64,000 nt of DNA from Castanea sativa. Lineage: Eukaryota > Streptophyta > Magnoliopsida > Fagales > Fagaceae. Below the pieces are notes generated by a model. It did not search any database. It was not told where the DNA came from and was given only the letters and a program-made list of their open reading frames with translations. Positions 1-11,376 of this stretch are shown piece by piece (the stretch's first letter is position 1; every line of letters starts with the position of its first letter). The position numbers and the translations under genes are program-made. The stretch is from contig NC_134016.1 of assembly GCF_040712315.1 (NCBI RefSeq), forward strand, positions 26,731,503 through 26,795,502, written 5' to 3'.

Positions 1-1517
1 TGAAAAGCGAATGTGAGATTAAAATTCTTTCACTAAGTAATGTTCAAGCAGACACTTTTGAAGTTAATTTCTTATTTACTCCTGAACAATACTAAGCAAA
101 TAATCATATAGTGTTATTCTCCTCATGTAGAAGAACATAACCCAATGTAGACCCACCTCAAAAGACATGGGAGTTCCACATTTATTTTGGCTCCAATTTA
201 GCCAAAATAAAAACCCATTTCAAAAACTGTTATTTTCTAACAAATATTGTATACATTCACCATGTTTGATTCATCTGAAACTTAAGTATATGTCAAGTTT
301 TGAAGGAGACACAATAATCTTTAGAATTGCTTGGACTAGGGATTGGCTCAAAATAAGAGTCATCTCTTTAAACCTTTAACTACAACACTGACTAGTTCGG
401 TTTCATCTCATTCTAGCAAGGTTTTATTATAGACAAATTTGTGTTAAGTGTATCATTTATGCTAAGATGGTTTTTTCTTTTATTATTATTATTTTTAATT
501 TGTTGAATATGTAAAGAATATATGTTCTTTTGGTAAATATATTTTCATTAACTTTACAATTGGGGGAAAAAAACCCTTGAAGTACAACAATAGCGCATAT
601 TAGGAGACTACTTAAATGAAGCTAACTCCTTAAATCTTGTACTACAAAGTGGGTATTTTATATGAGCCATAAAGAAAAATTTTGTAAATCATTTCAAAAT
701 GAAACTATAATGTACAATTCATGGTATCATCTTTTAAAAAGATCTACCATGGTGAATTTTTTTCATGATTAGTTTCAAATTATTATCTTGCATTCTTTTT
801 TTGTATCATGTTCATATGAAAAAAGTTAATGATCGATCCAAATTTAAAATTCATGTGGTTTACCAATTAATGTCAAAGAATGATTATTCAAAATAACTTT
901 GGTATGATATGAGAAGAAAAATGGCTCTTCATATTTTTATCCGTTAAAATTTTTATTACCTGTATAGTTCTTCAAACCTTATAGAGGCCATTTCTTTTCT
1001 TCACATTTATAGTAACTTAAATTCTAATTAATCTTCACTCTAAAATGTCATTACTACACTAAGTAAGAATTTATGATAAAAACAATTTATTTTTTAAAGT
1101 AAGTTTCTTAACAAAATAAGAGTAAATTGGGGCTCTTGTAGGTGGATTAACCAGCTACATTGGAGCACTTTTTTCGACATCTACCATCTAACAATAAGAA
1201 TCCACATGCTTTTCCGTTCTTAAGTAGTAATCACCTAAAAAGTTGACACGGGATTTTTTATAGGCTAGAACACCATGAAGAACAATTGCTCTTCAACAAA
1301 GCCCAACTTTATCAACGCACGGTTCAACGGTTTTCAACAAATCCATGAGAAATAAGAATTATTAGAATTTTTTTTTTTTTCGAGAAGCAAGAATTATTAG
1401 AACCTGAATGTGGAGATAATCAATTGTTTTACTGGAAAATAGATTGGTTTTTTTTTTTTTTTTGAAAAATTCCTAATCGTGAACACTAAAACTCTTTTTT
1501 TTTTTTTTTTGAGAATA

Positions 1518-1610
1518 CTAACTATCTTTAACATACAGGGAGAAAGGAGAAAGTCTTTTTTTTTAGAACACTAACTATCTTTAACATACAGGGAGAAAGG
1601 AGAAAGTCTT
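1518..1610. repeat. tandem duplication, about 53-bp unit, two copies
   Basis: A segment starting CTAACTATCTTTAACATACA occurs at 1518 and again at 1571, nearly identical, with a poly-T run of different length between the copies. It looks like a local slippage or unequal-exchange duplication. Confidence 0.85.
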
Positions 1611-1784
1611 AAAGAAACACTAAAACTCTGTTTGTTTTGTTGTATAATAGTTTACGATATAAAATAGTTTACCATTGAAAATATTTTTAAGTGATTGTTT
1701 TTGGTCAAACCTATAAAAAAAATTCCATTGATCAGAAAGTCAACCTAAAATGTTGTAAAATATTTTACAAGACACCAATGTTTT

Positions 1785-1858
1785 TTTTTTTTTGCCGCAA
1801 ATCTCTTTTTTAATGAAAAGAAATCTTACCAGTTGAACTAACTAAAACTCACAATATA
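1785..1858 (-). mobile_element. degenerate SINE fragment, antisense
   Basis: The stretch ending CAGTTGAACTAACTAAAACTC resembles the head of the antisense SINE at 49393-49549 (CAGTTGAACTAACTAGAACCC). It is preceded by a T run. Only the 5' (tRNA-like) end of the SINE is recognisable and no target duplication was found. Confidence 0.5.
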
Positions 1859-2121
1859 ATCAATATATATAGTATTAATAGGTATTTTTGGAAGGTTTTA
1901 ACAAAAAGTATTATTCTTTTCACACGCACACAAAAAAAAAAAAATCTCTTTATTTTACAAAGAATCAAACACTAGAAAATATTAAGAATGCAACCAAGCA
2001 CAGAGAAAGAATACCCTCCTTACATAATTTGTAGTAAAAAAAGGAAACTGAGAAGTAGAACTTTTTTGGAAAATTCTTAGTCCGACAGTGAACACAAGTC
2101 ATTATTTAACATTAGTGTACT

Positions 2122-2123
<2 letters not shown>

Positions 2124-2187
<64 letters not shown>
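2124..2187. repeat. (AT)n microsatellite, about 64 bp
   Basis: Uninterrupted TA dinucleotides. Confidence 0.97.
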
Positions 2188-2191
<4 letters not shown>

Positions 2192-3004
2192 TATACTCTT
2201 CTTGAGTAATGTGCAGTAAAAGAAAAAAATATGGTCATAAATTGAAATAAATTTTAATTACTGTTTTCATTAGGTACCATAAGGCTTATTGCTATTGAAA
2301 TGATGGACAAAATCATCCTTAAATAGGTAAAAAAAGATATTGAAGGAAACCAAAATTTTCATTCTTTTAAAATAACCATTGTACAATGAAACTTATTGAT
2401 TTACAAAACTATTTGACCCACACTAGTTCAACATTTTTCTAGCAATCTAAAATCAAAGAAACACCCTCTCTCTTTCTTTTTTTTCTTTTTTTTTTTTTCC
2501 CTGAATCAAACAAGCTCTCTTAGCTACAATAATGCAGTAAACAAATACCCCACTATGTATAACCGTGATTCCTGTAAAAACGCAGACATGTAAGGTTGAA
2601 CACATCCATTTATACCATATATAAAAATAGAAGCACTAACATTTAATTTAGCATTTCTGATCATAACATGCCATGTAGGAGTCGGTTCTCTCGCTGCTTT
2701 CTTTTTTCGCCCTTTTCTTGCCTAGCATTTAATGCCTTCATTTTTCCAGCTTGCTTATTTAATTCTGCCCACCATTACAGGATTCAAGTGATAGTCTAAT
2801 GTTATTGACACCATTTGCGGAGCAATGTATGCGTTTGAAACTTCAAACCCATCCCCTCTCCCCCACTATATATATGAAACTGTAGTATTTAAGAGGACAT
2901 AAAGTAGAGAATTTAAGATTGCTTTAAGGAATGGAATGAAAATTTAAGGAGGCAGGAAATGAAAGAGATGAATGGTTGAACAAAGAACAAAGTGCAAAGT
3001 GGGG

Positions 3005-3163
3005 GCGTGGGTTCCAGTAGCTCAATTGGTAAAGTCTCTGATAGTTGTATAAGAGATCTGGGGTTTAATTCCCACCTACACCAAAAATTGATTGGTGTCT
3101 TGGTTTGATGATAGAGAGCTATCATCAGGAGAGGACGCTATAAGTTGAAACTCTCTAAAAAAA
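3005..3163 (+). mobile_element. tRNA-derived SINE with 16-bp target duplication
   Basis: The head contains a box A-like TAGCTCAATTGGTAAAG (about 3017) and, about 40 bases on, a box B-like GGGGTTTAATTCCC, as in a tRNA-derived pol III promoter. A unique body follows (GATTGGTGTCTTGGTTTGAT) and then a short A-rich tail. The same 16 bases, AAAGTGCAAAGTGGGG, flank it at 2989-3004 and 3164-3179, which is the signature of L1-type retroposition. Two other copies (49393-49549 antisense, and a diverged one near 48073) share the body. It is not a working tRNA gene: no acceptor stem pairing is retained and it carries a SINE body. Confidence 0.9.
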
Positions 3164-3179
3164 AAAGTGCAAAGTGGGG

Positions 3180-5082
3180 AGTAGGGTGGGGGAGATTAAA
3201 ATTTATTGCAAAACCTTCATTATTATTATTATACAAGATAAAAATTCTATTTGAGCATACTTATGGAGTGACCATCATGCCAAGAATGCGTAGTGATACA
3301 AAGCCTTCATATTATATATTATAGTATTGTATTGATTGGGAAAGATGAGTCAAACTTGTCATAGCTGACTTAATTGACACTGCAAATCAATATAGCAAAG
3401 GGAGGGGGGAAGAACAACATCATAAAAAAAAAAAGGGGGATAATTAATAGATCCTAATCCAGATATTTCTTTAGGTTCTTGTTAGCAATGGTTTCTTGTT
3501 TGATCCCAACATCCACTTGAGGTTGAAGCCGCAGAGAGAGAGAGAGAGAGAGAGAGTGGGGGGGGGGGGGTGTTCATTTGTTGTGCTGCTTTCCATCCAC
3601 AACATTGGAAGCCTCGGGTTTGTGAGTTTAGTGTCAATACTCAACTTATATTTTGACTTTATGCTGCATCATGTTTAAACAAAAAATGCATTTCTGATAC
3701 CAAATATGAGTAGAACTCACCCTTAAAAACAGGCTTACAAGGGAAGGGTGTCCAAGAGCTTATAAACACATGATTAAACATATACTTAATCTATGTGGGA
3801 CATTAGGATCATAACACAAATTCTTGCACATAGCAACCACTCATATATACATTAACAAATCAGAATTTCATTTATCATAATAGTAGTCATGGAGAAGAAA
3901 AGTGATGAACCATACATCCATAGGAGTACAGAGAAATAAAACATTGCAAATCAAAGAGTCATGAAGAACTAAAGCATCTTCAATCCATCGCTACTTTCTC
4001 CCTTGCTTGTTCTATACCTTGCACAGATAGTGACGAACAACCAGAAAAATGGTATTATTAACACTTCAAAAGTTTGCAAATACGGAAAAGTAATGCACGG
4101 CCAATTAAAACCTTAAGCCATATAATAATATCATAAATTATGGACTTCTTATTTTTTAAAGTCCACTACCTAGCACAAACAGTACTTGAAAAAATATCGA
4201 AGCATAGGATTAATGACAAAGTCAGGCAAACAAAGAAAAATTATGCACTTCAATCCAAACAAAACCTTAAACCATATTATGATATTACCATCTTGTTGAC
4301 TATCTCATCATACCACTCCATCAGCTCTGATGCTACATATGTCCATTCAAGTTCTTGTACACAAGGTATGAAGCATATATAAACTAAAAGTTATCTGTGT
4401 GTGTGTTTTCCGTCTGGAACCCAAGTTGATGAGGACATTATTATTGTAACAGTAAATAACAGAAAAACAGCAGTCGATTTCTGATTTCTTTCACATTCAT
4501 ACCTAAAAGTTAGACGTAAAAAGAAGTCTGGTACTCTTAATTGAGGTCAGCTAGGGAAGAGGAAGAAGGTAGGAAACAGAGCGAACAGATGACAAGGGAA
4601 AGATCAGGAAGGAACTTGCAGCATGTTCTATGTAACCTTAAATGTAATGAAGTTAGGAGAGAACTAGACATTCTCAATACTTGCAACATGGTTCTGGCTC
4701 GGTATACTTTATTTAGTTTTTTGGTTTCTCATTTCTCCATCCAACTCAACACCTATCTATAAACCAAAAGGTTTTATTATTTATCTTGGCCTTTTTTTTA
4801 ATAACTAAATATACTAATTAGATAAACACTAATGGGCTCAACCTTAGCACACAGGATCAGGCCCTATTTTGGGGGGGGAGGGGGGGTTGAGAAGGGAATC
4901 AAAGGTCCAAATATGAACCATCTAGACACTAACCCTTCAGACACAGAGAGTAAGAAGATGGAAAAAGACTATAACAGTAAGTAATGCTGGTATATATGAT
5001 AATATATCACTATAGAGTCATTTGGCTCCCAAGGTTCAGAATACAATCCCAAGTGAAATTCTGTTTTCCCAATAGAATAGAA

Positions 5083-5122
<40 letters not shown>

Positions 5123-5260
5123 AGCTTCAAGCATCAGAAAAATATTCCATATTCAGAACACACAACAAATAACTTCACACAATAACCCAAGTTAGATGAA
5201 GATTGCAAGTGTGGCATGAGTCTCTTGTCAAGATAAAAGCATTTGCAGAAAGTTTAAGCC
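3180..5260. other. intergenic / 3' flank of the DUF1295 gene
   Basis: No convincing coding region. It contains an (AG)n tract at 3533-3556 followed by a G run to about 3570, a G run near 4871-4886 and an AT microsatellite near 5085-5122. The last part may include the 3' untranslated region of the minus-strand gene ending at 5261. Confidence 0.6.
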
Positions 5261-6305
5261 TCACCAGTTTGACCCTTCCTGTGGAAGACTACGACTGTAG
5301 AAAGGAAATTCGAAGAGGAAAGTTGTTTTGAACCATGAGGGCAAATTCCCATATACTGCTGGTGGCAGCAGAATTAGAGGGCTGCAACATACTATGTTAG
5401 GCTTAGTTACTTTCTCCTCCAAAATACACATAAAAGACTAAGTACAAGAAGAAAGGAAGAACATAACCTAGTTTTTCTTTTATAAAGCCTATATCCAGTC
5501 ACATTCCCAAACTTCTTATCTGCCGATTCCTGGTAACAATTATGCAGTGTTTATCATAAGCATATTCAGAATGCAGTGGATATAGTAATTAAATCCAAAG
5601 CCGGGAGAAGCAAACCTCAAGCAATGGTATCCCACTGATGAAAAGAAGCAACAATGTGAGGAAGATTGGCCCAAGGATTACAAGCCACTCAGCACCTTCA
5701 AGTACAGGTGTGGAAGCCACAAAAATTCCCCACCAGAGGAAAATCTGAGTTCAACATTCATCAAAGTTTCATTATCTTACAGAATTGAAATCAAGGTAAA
5801 TAATGTAACAACGTTGTTGAACATCTGATGTATTCATATAATTGTCATGTTCATGAGGTATGGCTTCTGAGCATGTGAGATGTACAAGGCAAGCATACGT
5901 TACCAGATTCCCAGAACTGAAGGCTAATTTTAGTCACTTCCTCAAAAAAAGCTATCAAATTTTTCATAATTAAACTATATATTTTCTTTACCCAGATATA
6001 TTGAATAATCAATACTGTAGTGCCACAGCAGTGGAGACTCATATTTAGGATGTAATTTAACCTAAAATTCAACAGCCTAAATGTGCATACTGTCCATTAT
6101 TCAGTTGAAAGAAGTCTAGATGTTACAAATTATGACTCGTTGATATAGATTCATATCTAGGAGTTTATAGCAGTAAAGTACAAGATAGATAGCACACAAA
6201 AAATCTGCACCTTGCAAGCAACCAGTAACCATGAGAAAGATATCATCAATTACAAATGATATGGATTAAAACAGATATATATTTATATATAGATATATTT
6301 GTGTG

Positions 6306-6338
<33 letters not shown>

Positions 6339-6381
6339 GGATTAAAACAGATATATTTTTATATATAGATATATGTGTGTG

Positions 6382-6441
<60 letters not shown>

Positions 6442-8878
6442 TGTATGTACGTATGTATATCATTACTTTAAGGTTTTTTTTGTTAGCAGCATTTTACATT
6501 TCTAAGCAGCATCATGAACTGAAGCATTCAGCATCAGCTCTAATTATATGTGCATCTGAATGAAATGGCAGCACTAACCTCACCAAAATAGTTTGGATGA
6601 CGAGAGTATTGCCATAGTCCAACATTGCACCATTTCCCTCTATTTTCTGGAGAGTTTTTGAATGTTAGTTTTTGTTGATCAGCTGTTGCTTCAACTAGAA
6701 AACCCACTGACCAAATAATCCAGCCAATTATGTCCTCAGCCTGGAGAGATGGATTTCTGTTGCTTGAATTAACCACTGTAACAGGCAAACTAACTGTCCA
6801 CACCCAGACAGCCTGCAGTGAAGGGGGGTAAATCACATATCGAATGTCAAAAACTATATATAGACACTCCAACTGGCAACTAGAATTCCAGTATACAGTC
6901 ATAGCTAATCCAAAATAGATATAGAGAAATCCTAAAAAACCTGAAATATCCAGAAAACTGCCAGTTTTCCCAAACTAGCACGCATTTCATCAAAACGCCT
7001 ATCCTCCCCCCACTGCAAGATCCTGATCATAGTACCCAGAAAATAAAAATTAAATATGAAGTTGATATCTAGGTGATACTGCACTAAACAGCAACAACAT
7101 TGTTAAGTTTGGCCTGGCCCTAGGGATAAAAATTATATGTAAGTCAAGTACTCAAGTAAAGGATTTGGACAAGTACATAAACTAATTTTAGAACACCAAA
7201 ACCAAAGTAGATGAAATGATACAAGAGAAGATAGCAGCATTCAGTAAATTGTGTAAAAAGAAAACAAAACTTTTATTAAATCTAAAAGTAGAATTTGAGT
7301 AGAAGAACTGATAAGAGTCCACATCCACCACTACAGTTGAAACTAAGCAAGGGCCAAGCATCAAAAACAATAACTAAAACAAAAATGATGCCTACAACAT
7401 AACAAAGGACATGCCTCAAGGTAGAGGTGAATGCCAGAGATTTCATCTATCCACAACTCCAGGTAGTTCAAAATATTAGGTTTTGTCAAATTGATTTTCA
7501 AGAACCAAAATCAAGTCACAAATTTAATGAGCTGTCTAATAAACTGTACATAGACTAGCCTTGCTAACTAATAAACTTCATCATTTCACGTTAGAATCAA
7601 ATAAACCATACCTCATTAATAGAAACAGTCCCAGGCGGAGACCCCATATTACTACAAGCAAAGTCAAGACTATCTGAAATCACAGCAGAAAATTATATAT
7701 ATAATGAGACCATGTTGAACAACACATCGGCCAGCCATAATTGATGGACACTATGTGAGGCCTTGATATGACAAGTTGGGATACTGCCTTAATCGAAAAC
7801 TTAGGTGTATAGATTTGGACCCAACAATGTTATATTAATCACTCAAAAATGTCGGACTTAATCACTTTCACTCAAACGTGAAATTCCAACCATGAGGAAT
7901 ATATTGCACTTGAGAGACACAAATTCCTTCTTTTTATTAATAATCAGAACACAACCAGAAAAATCATTTATCCAACAAAAAATATAATTTTTTTAGAAAA
8001 ATTTTTAAAAAAAATCAATTGTTTCAAAATTTTAAGCATCCTCACTTAAAAAGTAGGGTAGTAGGGTCCAACACATAGGAGATTTCGGAGAAAAGGTTCG
8101 AACTTAGGACCACATGATCTAATACCATGATAAACTACCATTTATTCCCAAAGCTTAAACCACTAGGAAAGTGTGAATTTAATTATTTAACTATAATTCT
8201 AACAACCCTTTCCCTCTCCCTTTTGTGTGTTTGTTCCTCAAAAAAAAATTAAAAAAAAACTATAATTCTAACAAAAATAGAAACTCGGATTCCATCATAA
8301 GCGTAAAGCAATACCAACTTAGTATAATAAAGTTGGGTTACTTTTCACAGAGTAAGAATCTGTGCAAAAGTGTGAAGCAGAGGGTGTTAACATGTCCAGC
8401 CCAATCAAAGAAAAATGGAATATCATATTTTGAGAATTTTCCACAAACAACCCCTGATAATAGAGAGTGCACAAGCACAAGCACAAGCACAACAACACAA
8501 ACTTGATTATTTGTACCTGTCTGAAATGCCATGAGCCTTTCAGAACCAGAGTCAATATAGCAATGATAACAAAATTTGTGCTTCCTGCAAATTCAATCAA
8601 CAAAAAAAGAAAAAAAAAAGAAAAGAAAACCAGAGTTAACGTGCAAAACAGCTTTGCAACTCAACAAGCAATCAAATTTCCAATTTCATATTAGCGTTTT
8701 AAAGCAACAAAAGGAATAAAGAAAGAAAACCCACCAGCAAAGTCAGTGACTTTATCGAATTTGAGAAGAGCAGTGACTATAAAGAACAACAACTGATACC
8801 CCACCTGCAAATACCAATATCCAATTTATTTTAAAAGGCTTATACTGTTATACATACATCAATAAAGAAAAACTCACA

Positions 8879-8925
<47 letters not shown>

Positions 8926-8978
8926 ACTGTGACAATGGCAGTTAAGCCCAAGAAATGGGAGTCGATAACGGTTCCCAT
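5261..8978 (-). CDS. DUF1295 / steroid 5-alpha-reductase-like membrane protein, 9 exons
   Basis: The spliced minus-strand gene has exons at 8928-8978, 8735-8804, 8517-8584, 7612-7673, 6941-7022, 6579-6812, 5616-5744, 5468-5529 and 5261-5381. All introns are GT-AG and the frame closes to 879 nt, or 292 aa. The protein is very hydrophobic with several membrane segments. The motif WCNVGLWQYSRHPNYFGE (about residues 172-189) is the signature of DUF1295 (PF06966), a relative of the 3-oxo-5-alpha-steroid 4-dehydrogenase C-terminal and isoprenylcysteine methyltransferase fold. The conserved RHPNYFGE is thought to contact the cofactor. An NADPH-dependent reductase role on a lipid or sterol is inferred; the plant substrate is unknown to me. 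The ATG gives MGTVIDSHFLGL, which runs straight into the first membrane helix. No internal stops. It corresponds, from memory, to Arabidopsis At1g18180 / At1g73650. Confidence 0.92.
6261..6440. repeat. tandemly duplicated TG/TA-rich unit in DUF1295 intron 6
   Basis: ATGGATTAAAACAGATATAT begins at 6261 and again at 6337. Each copy runs through TATATAGATATA, a (GT)n tract and an (AT)n tract, so a compound microsatellite of about 76 bp has been duplicated as a block. The second AT run has expanded. Confidence 0.9.
7690..7925. repeat. member of a dispersed repeat in DUF1295 intron 3
   Basis: The string GACCCAACAATGTTATATTAA followed by ACTCA and a later ACTCAAACGTGAAATTCC resembles the paired repeats near 38487-38632 and 39012-39160 (GGGCCCAACAAT.TTATATTAA...). 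It is a diverged copy with no clean ends. Confidence 0.5.
8881..8922. repeat. (GA)n microsatellite beside the exon 1 splice donor
   Basis: About 21 GA units on the plus strand, read as (CT)n in the transcript. It begins only about five bases inside DUF1295 intron 1 after the donor GTAATT (8922-8927). Confidence 0.95.
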
Positions 8979-10662
8979 GAGTATGAAGCTCTACCCCAAC
9001 AGTGCCAATAACCAAATAGAATAATGATGGCACTTCTTTATTTTATTTATATATATTTATATATATTATTTTTTTAATTAACGGTGCTATTATATTTTTT
9101 TTTTAAGAATGGCATTTGTTAATAAAAAATTAAAAAATTTATACTACTTTTACGGTAATATAAAAAGCTGTTAAAAAATAGTTTTTTTATTTTTATATTT
9201 TAATAAAAAATTTAAAAAAAAATGTCTTAAATTAATACTTTTAAGACATTTATTAATTTTTTTTAATACAAGATAAAATTTTACTCTAACCTAATCTAAG
9301 TGTTTATGTGTGTGAAACTCTCTCCTAGAGACTTAAACCCATACCATTGTCCCCACACCCTACAATCACTTATATTTATAGAGTGACCATCAAGGGTGTG
9401 TGATGGTCATCAACTTTTTCTTCTTCTTTTTTTAAGAAAACTTTATTACTTATTGCCTTTGTACACTCTGTCTTTTTAAAATCATGTTCTAATTAACATT
9501 GTAAAATCATATTTTTGGTAAGGAGTGAGAAATTAATTTTTGTCCATGTGTCACTATATATATTTAAGTTATGATAAGAACTAATTAAAGAATGTGTGAC
9601 TATCATTACTCTATTTTTAAATGCCAAAAGTCCTTATCAGTATCTACATAAATGGGCTGTGTTTTGTTTGGTTTGTTTAGGTTAGGTTAATACTCTTCAT
9701 TCGGGTCTTGTGGTTGGGATTTCATTTCAGCAGAGTCAGCACCGTTGGTCTTGTAGCACTGTTGTGTTCAATTTACAACCTTGCAAGTTTTCATGCTGAT
9801 ATTTCTATACTTATCCATATTTGGCAAAAAAGAGATATTTCTATACGCCCCAATTCAACTGCTGTTTAATTCATTTCATACTTTTAAGATCAATAATGAT
9901 TTCTTGCTCATCGTTTTCCGATCCTTAAGTCCATGAAATTCAAAGTGTCACATATGTCTATCCAATAAATTTTTTTTTTTTTTTTTTGAGAAGAATGTCT
10001 ATCAAATAATAGTCAGCCCATGTAACATTCAATATTCCATTTGGTGGAACTATGACTATTTTTTTGTACTTATTTTAAGTTTCAAAAGTTGGTTTCAATA
10101 TTCCATTTGGTGGGATTATGACTATTTTTTTGCTTATATTAAGTTTCAAAAGCCAATTAATAAAGTTTTTTTTTTTTTTTTTGTCTAAGAGATTTTAGAT
10201 CTAATTTTTCCTACATTTAAAAAAAAAAAAACTTGTATTTTAGCCAGAACAACTCAATACATTTTGAGGTCTAAAGGGATAAAATTAATGAGGTTTTTAA
10301 TATTTGATGTCTAAAGGGATAAACTTTCCATATTATTATTTTTTTGTTTAAAACAATTGTATTTTGAAAAGTAAAATTGATAATTAAGTTTTTGTATTTA
10401 GATATTATTGACTTTCTTTTAGAAATTGTTGAGTAATTTTTTTTTTTTTATAGCAAAAACGATAGCAAATTTTATTTATTCAGAACACATTGTACAATCG
10501 GAGAAAGAAAATAGAGATATTCTTCTAACCAAACAATGATCCTAGCTCTCATTCTCTTTTTGTTAAGAAAATTTACTGTTAATGATTATTCGTTATACTC
10601 AACAACTTATTGTTTCACCAAAATTAAACATTATCAATTAGGGCCAGCCCCAGGTTTAGGCC
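8979..10662. other. upstream region of the DUF1295 gene, AT-rich
   Basis: The region contains the presumed promoter of the leftward gene starting at 8978; no specific element stands out. It also holds a palindrome-ended MITE-like segment (9076-9256), a tandem duplication of about 65 bp at 10029-10160 (each copy with CAATATTCCATTTGGTGG), and many poly-T runs. No open frame is convincing. Confidence 0.6.
9076..9256. mobile_element. decayed palindrome-ended MITE
   Basis: The left end has TTAACGGTGCTATTATA and GGCATTTGTTAA; the right end has AATACTTTTAAGACATTTATTAA. The AT-rich core (GCTGTTAAAAAATAG...) is like the cores of the better preserved elements at 48551-48750 and 60151-60312. Assignment is by eye. 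Confidence 0.45.
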
Positions 10663-11326
10663 TGATAGGGAACTGATTTAGCCTATCTTCGAGTCGTCCA
10701 TACAGGTCGTCCATGACCCACCTACCACTGTAAACACCCTCAGAAACTTGCCTACAATTACCTCATCCAGGGAAGGAGAGTTCTGGACGAGGTAAGCACC
10801 ACTAGAGTGATGCACTCGTCCAGAGTGCCGACAGTCTCGTCTTGAAGGAATTTGCCCGTTAGACGAAACAGCCCCTGCGCGTGTGCCAAAGCACACTCAA
10901 CTGAGGAACTCCATGACGAGGGTATCACACTTAGGAAAATCTCCGAATAAGATGTGATAATCCCTTATCCCACGCATAACCGCCATGTATCTGTTGTGAA
11001 ACAAGAGCATAACTTCCAAACGGTTATGCAAGTTACGTTTGATTTCTACCTCTCCTTGAATCCAGGAGAAGTTCTAATTTTGATAACCGCCTATAAGAAC
11101 ACTATATAAAGGCTGTTTCAGACAAGGCCAAGGTACGTTGATTTTTACTCCAAAAAAGTTGGAACTCGAATAACATAGAGAGAAAAACTAACTTTGCCAT
11201 CGGAGGGTTTTTGACGGCGGCCCGGTCGCCTTTGATTCGCTTTTCTTTCTTTTTCAGGCCGCAGAGAGAACCAGTAGTCCTTTGAAGTCCGAAACATCCA
11301 GCCCACTGATCTTCTTTGCATCATCA
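10663..11326 (+). repeat. 5' LTR, 664 bp
   Basis: Starts TGATAGGGAACTG and ends TTTGCATCATCA, immediately followed by GT and the primer site. It matches the 3' LTR almost throughout. The interior holds a TATA box (11103-11110) and many GGACGA/TCGTCC motifs. Confidence 0.95.
11103..11110 (+). promoter_or_regulatory. TATA box in 5' LTR
   Basis: TATATAAA lies in the context CACTATATAAAGGCTG, about 215 bp before the LTR end. It is a plausible U3 promoter, with transcription starting about 30 bp downstream. The same motif is kept in the 3' LTR near 20664. Confidence 0.65.
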
Positions 11327-11328
11327 GT

Positions 11329-11346
11329 TGGCGCCATCTGTAGGGA
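11329..11346 (+). other. primer binding site
   Basis: TGGCGCC followed by ATCTGTAGGGA begins two bases after the LTR CA. The first seven bases pair with a tRNA 3' end GGCGCCA. The exact tRNA is not assigned because the rest of the match is weak. Confidence 0.75.
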
Positions 11347-11376
11347 GTGGTTATTCTATCCCAGACAAAAGGCTGA

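Larger units (their letters stand above)
1..2988. other. AT-rich intergenic DNA, no gene seen
   Basis: No open frame here looks like a real protein; the short frames are low-complexity. The stretch holds poly-T runs, a duplicated 53-bp unit near 1518-1610, a SINE scrap near 1785-1858 and an AT microsatellite at 2124-2187. The DUF1295 gene to the right is transcribed leftward and ends at 5261, so this area lies downstream of it. Confidence 0.6.

Noticed and set aside
3005..3090. tRNA gene candidate with box A and box B
   Set aside because: No paired acceptor stem. It is followed by a SINE body and A tail and flanked by a target duplication.
6299..6563. Tyr/Ile-rich small frames
   Set aside because: Translations of TA and TG microsatellite DNA.
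10678..10896. 72-codon minus-strand frame present in both LTRs (also 20239-20457)
   Set aside because: It is repeated only because the LTRs are copies, and it has no known domain. Open by chance in GC-richer DNA.
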